DNA of 64,000 nucleotides from Dipteris shenzhenensis (lineage: Eukaryota > Polypodiophyta > Polypodiopsida > Gleicheniales). The stretch is taken from the NCBI GenBank assembly GCA_047967505.1, contig CM106540.1; one strand, written 5' to 3'. A model generated the notes under the pieces. The model was given only the letters and a program-made list of their open reading frames with translations, ran no database searches and was not told the DNA's origin. Shown here one piece after another: positions 59,690 to 64,000 of this stretch (its first letter is position 1; every line of letters starts with the position of its first letter). The position numbers and the translations under genes were made by a program.

Positions 59690-62600
59690 ATTTATTAATT
59701 TTTATTCTAGTAAAATTTCCCTTGTCCCTTAACTTTTCCCTCTTTTTACTATTCCAATTTTTAAATGCCTTCCTAGAGTAAGAACCTTTTTTCCAAATTA
59801 ACTTTTTTATTTTTTATTTTATTCTTCCACCCTTTTTTAGTTTTACTCCTGTCTTTGCTTCTTATTTATTATTCTTTCCTTCAAAATTTTGTCACTTTCA
59901 TTCTTTATTAATGTTTTAAACTTTCCACTTTCATTTTGCATCACTACTTTTTATTTTCTCAATGTCTCCTTATTTTTCCTTGCTTTGTTTCCCTTTTTTC
60001 TTTTTTTGTTCTACTTAACTTTTTTTTCATTTATTCTTATAAATATCTTTTTTCCCTACTCTTATTTTCCTCATTTTAAAACCCTTGGTTTACTCCTAAT
60101 TTCTCGTTCTTAGCTTCTTGTTAATTATAAACTAACTCCCTGTGGCTTTTTTAGTCATGCACCACGTGGCTTCCTTTTTTCCCCTTACTTTTATATTTTT
60201 CGCTTTAATAAAACTTTTCTTAAAAAAAGCACCCCACTTCATGGCTCTTTCCTCTAAACTAACTTTTCCTATTTTTTTAATACCCCCCCCACCTCCCCAA
60301 AACCCACGTGACCACCACTTTCTACACCTCAATCCATGCCTCAAAATGCCCTCCACACCACCTAACACACATATGCATGCCTCTATCCTCGTTTCAACAT
60401 GCCTCAACATCCTCGGGTCCCCCACCCCTCTCCTACCTGAACCTCTCGACTACTACCCTCATCCCTCCCTATCTAAAACACCTCCACTAATGTCCCCTCC
60501 CTCACATACTCCAAATCCTCCTGCTGCCCACTACCTCAGCACCGTCTGGCCCCATTGCCCACTATTTCTACATAGTTCGGCGCCACTGCCTATTGCCTCT
60601 GCACTGTCTGGGACCCATTAACCCCACTGCCTCTACATGCTTTGGTGGCTCTAGCCCATTGGCCCTTGCTATATCTTCATGCTTGGCTATCTGCTAACCA
60701 CACTGCAAGCCACTCACGATTATGTAGTCTCGTACCTTTTGCACCTGTGCAAAAGTTTCTCCTAATGCCTCCACATTGCACTATGGGTGAGAGTACGCTG
60801 TTAGGCACATCTCGCTTCATGGTTCTCGAGTTACATGACCCTCCAGTGCCATGGACTCACAGGTGTAGTCCACACTCAGAGTGACATTGTCTTTTTGTTC
60901 TTTTGTGCTTGTAGTACTATTCATTTAACCCCCCCTTCTATATTTGTACATATAAATCCCCCCCCCCCCCTTCCCTTTTCTATATATTAGCATCTAAGCT
61001 CCCCCCCCCTCCCCCCTCCCTTTTTCTATATATTTTTACTTCCTTTTCTCCCCTCTTCTCAATATTCCCCCCTTCTATATATTTACATCCAATTCCCCCC
61101 TTCTCAATATTAGTATCTAAGTTACCCCTTTCAATATATTAAAAATTTCCCCCTTCTCAAATATTTATATCTAACCGCCCCCTACCCCCCTCTCTATATA
61201 CACTTTTCTCCCCCCCTCCCCCTTTTCCCCCCCTCTTTCTCTTTCCCCTTGGCCTTTTATCTACCTCTCTTTTAAACCCCCTCCTTCTTCCCCCTTAATT
61301 ATCTTCTATCTACCTCTCTCTAATAAACCCCCTCCCCCCTCTTTTAGTTTTCCCTTGGTTTTTTATCTACCTCCTTTTAAAAAAAACCTCCCCTCCTTCC
61401 TCCCCCTTATTTATCTTCTTTCTACCTCTCTCCAAGAAAAACCCCCTCCCCCCTCTCCATTTTTATCCTCCTCTCCCTTCTCATCTAATTCCCTTTACCT
61501 TTTTTTTTTCCCTTTAGACTCCCCTCCCTTTCGGGCCCCCTCCTCACGCTGCTTTTAGATATCTTTATAGTTTTATATCCCCCACCCTCACTTTCCCTCA
61601 TTTTGCTTCATCTCTTCCCCCCCTCTTATTTTTTTATATTCGTTATTAATCCACCTACTTCTAATCCTAAAATATATTTCCAAGCTTGTGCATGTACTTT
61701 AATATCCCTCTAAGCCTCTTCCCCACCATGGATGATTTTTTCCTATTAGTTTCGTTAAGAAGCGAAACTTTTATATTGGTGTCGAAAGTTTGTATGCCTT
61801 GATAAAAATAAAGGTTTGAAAAATTCGCCAAGATTTGAAACTTTTATGAGAAAATTTTAAAAGTTTCGCCATAATTTACAACTTTTTCTTTTGAATTCAA
61901 AAGAAAATGTATAAAAGTGTAATCTATTATACAAATATTGTGAAACTAAAAAAACTATCTTGATAAACTTTCGCCAAGATTTTATATTAATATATAAGCA
62001 TAGCTTCGATAAAAACATCCCTGTTCCCCACCTCTTCTTTCTAACTACCTTAAAAGTATCCCCCTCCTAATTTTGTTCACCTTGTGCCTTTTGTACATAC
62101 CCATATAATTTTTTCCTTTATTAATTACCCCAAGTAACTATTCTTACCCTCCATTTTCTCATTGTTTATAATTAAAAATCTTTTTTTCCCACGGAGTTCC
62201 TCACCTAACCACTCAACCTAACCTTTTACCTAATACGCTCTACCTAATCGACACTTGAACAAACCCATCTTTTTTCACTTAATTTGTTACACCATGGTGG
62301 TTAAGTTTATGTGGCTAAGCTTCTAGTTTATTGTGACCCCGATAGCAAGGGAGGAGTGTTTATGACACCTGTCTTCCCAACTTAAGTTAATATAGTTCTT
62401 ATCATGTTTTCTTATTAGATGGTTGCAGGTATGCAGATTCTCCTCTTAAATAAAAGAGATGCTTGTCAGGACTTCACCGGCTTTACTTTTGTTTGGAAAT
62501 ATGTTTTGCTAAAACATTATTGGCATTCCTTGTCAAATGAACTCTTAGATACTTTTTAATACATTTTCATAGGTGTTCTACCTACTCTCAAGCACTTCCT

Positions 62601-62690
62601 TTCACTCTATAATGTTCTATTTTTTCTCTTCCCTAACTCCTTTATGTTTTAACTATGCAAAAGGGGTTGTTGTCTTGTCTACCACACACA
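59690..62690 (+). mobile_element. Pyrimidine-rich LTR-like repeat B (right)
   Basis: Direct repeat of 48570-50975 over its whole length, about 90 percent identical in the last 350 bp, longer because of the hAT MITE (61727-62023) and local C-run expansions. It ends at TACCACACACACGC where an AC-rich tract begins. Same strand asymmetry as repeat A. With repeat A it brackets 8.7 kb, of which 5.6 kb is the nested copia. Confidence 0.7.
61727..62023. mobile_element. hAT-type MITE (297 bp), Ac-like termini
   Basis: Flanked by an exact 8-bp duplication TTCCCCAC (61719-61726 and 62024-62031). Left end CATGGATGATTTTTT; right end reads inward CAGGGATGTTTTTAT. CAGGGATG is the terminal sequence of maize Ac. 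The interior is A/T-rich with TTTCGCCAAGATTT-like subrepeats and codes for nothing. The paralogous site in repeat A (about 50290, CTCTTCCCCCACCTC) lacks the insert, which proves its borders and shows it came after the repeats were duplicated. Confidence 0.9.
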
Positions 62691-62775
62691 CGCACACACG
62701 CATGCACACACGCACACACGCATGCACGTAGGCATGCGTGCACGTGCACGCACGCACACACACAGACACATGCAC
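62685..62775. repeat. AC/ACGC microsatellite
   Basis: ACACACGC and GCATGCAC runs that begin exactly at the right end of repeat B. Confidence 0.9.
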
Positions 62776-62869
62776 ACTCACTGTTATGGATAAAATTGTC
62801 TAAGGAAAAAGGCATTAATATGTGTGTGTGTTTGTATGTGTGGCAACAGTATAATAAAATATGGTGTGC

Positions 62870-63215
62870 ATAGGGCCCAGGTGGCAGGGCATGACCATGT
62901 GCCACCCTTCCACGTAAGAGGACCCATAAGGTGTGTTGTACATAATCCATGGTAGTAATATTATAAAATGTAAGGTGGCACGGCTCCTCCATGTGCCACC
63001 CCTCCACGTAGGCTGCATTTAGTGAGATATGGCTCAAAGTCCATTAGAGAAGTAATATAAAATAGGTGGAGATGGATATTATATTGGTTTATTCCCTCCA
63101 TATAGGATAGGCCCATGTGGGGGAGGTATAGAAGGTCCAAGAGAGCAAGTTAAATAATGGGGACAGTAGGATGAGGTGGCAAGATTCCTTGTGTCAACCC
63201 TCCACTTGTCCTCCT
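62870..63215. repeat. Three diverged copies of a hairpin motif GGTGGCA...TGCCACCC-TCCACGTA
   Basis: Copies near 62880-62918, 62972-63012 and 63174-63212 (the last diverged). GGTGGCA and TGCCACC arms in each can pair around a 15-20 bp loop. Spacing is about 92 and 200 bp. Confidence 0.65.
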
Positions 63216-64000
63216 AGAGGTTTGAACATATTATAAAACTGGGAAGAGACCAAGGGAGTATCATAGACTTGAGATATGGAGCTTGATTTATCTGGAAAAT
63301 TGAGGCAAAGGGTTGTCGCACACAATTGAGAGTGCGTAACCGCCTAGCCCACATGGGAGACTTTTCCACACACACCATGCATGTGGGAGGATGCATTAAT
63401 TGGGAGAGACCCCCTCTTTTGGCTATAAAAGGAGGGGGCTATTCCTTGATGGGACACGCTCATTCTTGTAAAGCCACCTAGCTAGTACTTTGATATTTCC
63501 CTCTCATCCTTTCTTTCAAATAAAGTATGGTCCTCTTCCCTTGATGTCTCCATCTTTACATTCCTCCTCCTATCATGTACATGCTTCTCTTCCCCCTCTC
63601 CCTTTCCCCTTGTGTCATAGTCTCCCTCTTCATTCCCTCCCCTTCTAATTCCTTTTCCCCTCCCATGATAATGTTTCGCCCTCATGATCTCCTTTCCTCT
63701 ATGGCCCTCAAGCGTCGCCATGCTTAGCCTCCAGCCTCTGGTCCTGATTTCTTTTCCGGCTAATAACACACACACACTAGAGCCACATGCAGGTTTACCT
63801 AACTACATCTATGCAAACCTTGGAACAAGTGGCTGATGCCAAACAATGTTTTATTATCCATCCTAGAATATTTAATATTTATGGAATAACCTCAAGTTCT
63901 CCATGGACCTCCTAGATCCCTTGTCTAATTCTATGTTGCAACCAAAGTACAAACTCTAGGTTCCCTATAGATAATGTTTGAGCATCACAACTCTTGGTCT
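63216..64000. other. No gene recognised
   Basis: Apart from the TATA-like site it is mostly pyrimidine-rich on the + strand (63490-63720). The 97-codon Arg/Lys/Glu-rich minus ORF there follows from composition. Confidence 0.35.
63423..63432 (+). promoter_or_regulatory. TATA-box-like site
   Basis: GGCTATAAAAGGAGGGGG context, a good plant TATA box, with CATTCTTGTAAAGCC about 30 bp downstream and AATAAAG at about 63518. The arrangement (TATA, short transcribed stretch, poly(A)-like signal) suggests an LTR, but no matching partner lies in the window. Confidence 0.45.

Noticed and set aside
63482-63775. Arg/Lys/Glu-rich 97-codon minus-strand ORF
   Set aside because: Follows from the pyrimidine-rich + strand; no motif and no codon pattern.

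Overview
The window looks like gene-poor nuclear DNA from a land plant (or close relative) with a repeat-rich genome. The evidence is the element mix: CACTA (DUF4216), hAT/BED, Helitron, Ty1/copia and Ty3/gypsy with a plant initiator-Met-tRNA primer site, an Ac-like hAT MITE, long AT and GA/CT microsatellites, and nonsense mutations of a CHG-methylation type. I find no rRNA, tRNA, CRISPR array, prokaryotic operon or organelle gene block, and no complete host gene. The species cannot be named from this sequence.

Layout. 0-9 kb holds old DNA-transposon debris: a Helitron N-terminal fragment (128-718, minus), a cluster of 16-bp palindromes (2.67-2.79 kb), a CACTA TNP2 C-terminus with recognisable splice sites (2.96-4.24 kb, minus), a hairpin-bearing tandem repeat (4.37-4.99 kb), a BED zinc-finger remnant (5.83-6.09 kb, minus) and a zinc-knuckle fragment (7.92-8.15 kb, minus). 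8.78-11.07 kb is copy 1 of an unusual copia family. 12.5-16.86 kb is two large TA/CATG arrays flanking a 1.6-kb island of repeated GGATTTNNAGTCC. 17.96-19.52 kb is a foldback element. 21.26-26.76 kb is a nearly intact Helitron RepHel gene (minus) followed, same strand, by an intron-containing GIY-YIG nuclease gene. 33.1-35.1 kb carries ORF1-only LINE-like copies, with a third fragment at 17.05-17.3 kb. 37.89-42.28 kb is a gypsy element with both LTRs and an internal inversion. 43.4-62.7 kb is dominated by pyrimidine-rich repeats of about 2.2-3 kb. Two of them (48.6-51.0 and 59.7-62.7 kb) flank an unrecognised reading region like the LTRs of a large retroelement. Into that region a complete copia element (52350-57958, 5-bp target duplication TCTAC) inserted, and into the right-hand repeat a 297-bp Ac-like hAT MITE inserted (8-bp duplication TTCCCCAC, empty site present in the left repeat).

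Most noteworthy. (1) A split GIY-YIG endonuclease gene sits directly downstream of, and on the same strand as, the Helitron RepHel. (2) The two copia copies share loss of the same protease, integrase and zinc-finger residues and the same deletion of the reverse-transcriptase core, yet both carry matching 147-bp LTRs and one has intact target duplications; this points to a non-autonomous family moved in trans. (3) In-frame stops in most elements are overwhelmingly TAG, with CAG or TGG expected or seen in paralogues, as expected for decay by cytosine deamination at CHG sites. All coding calls are from manual reading; no search was run.
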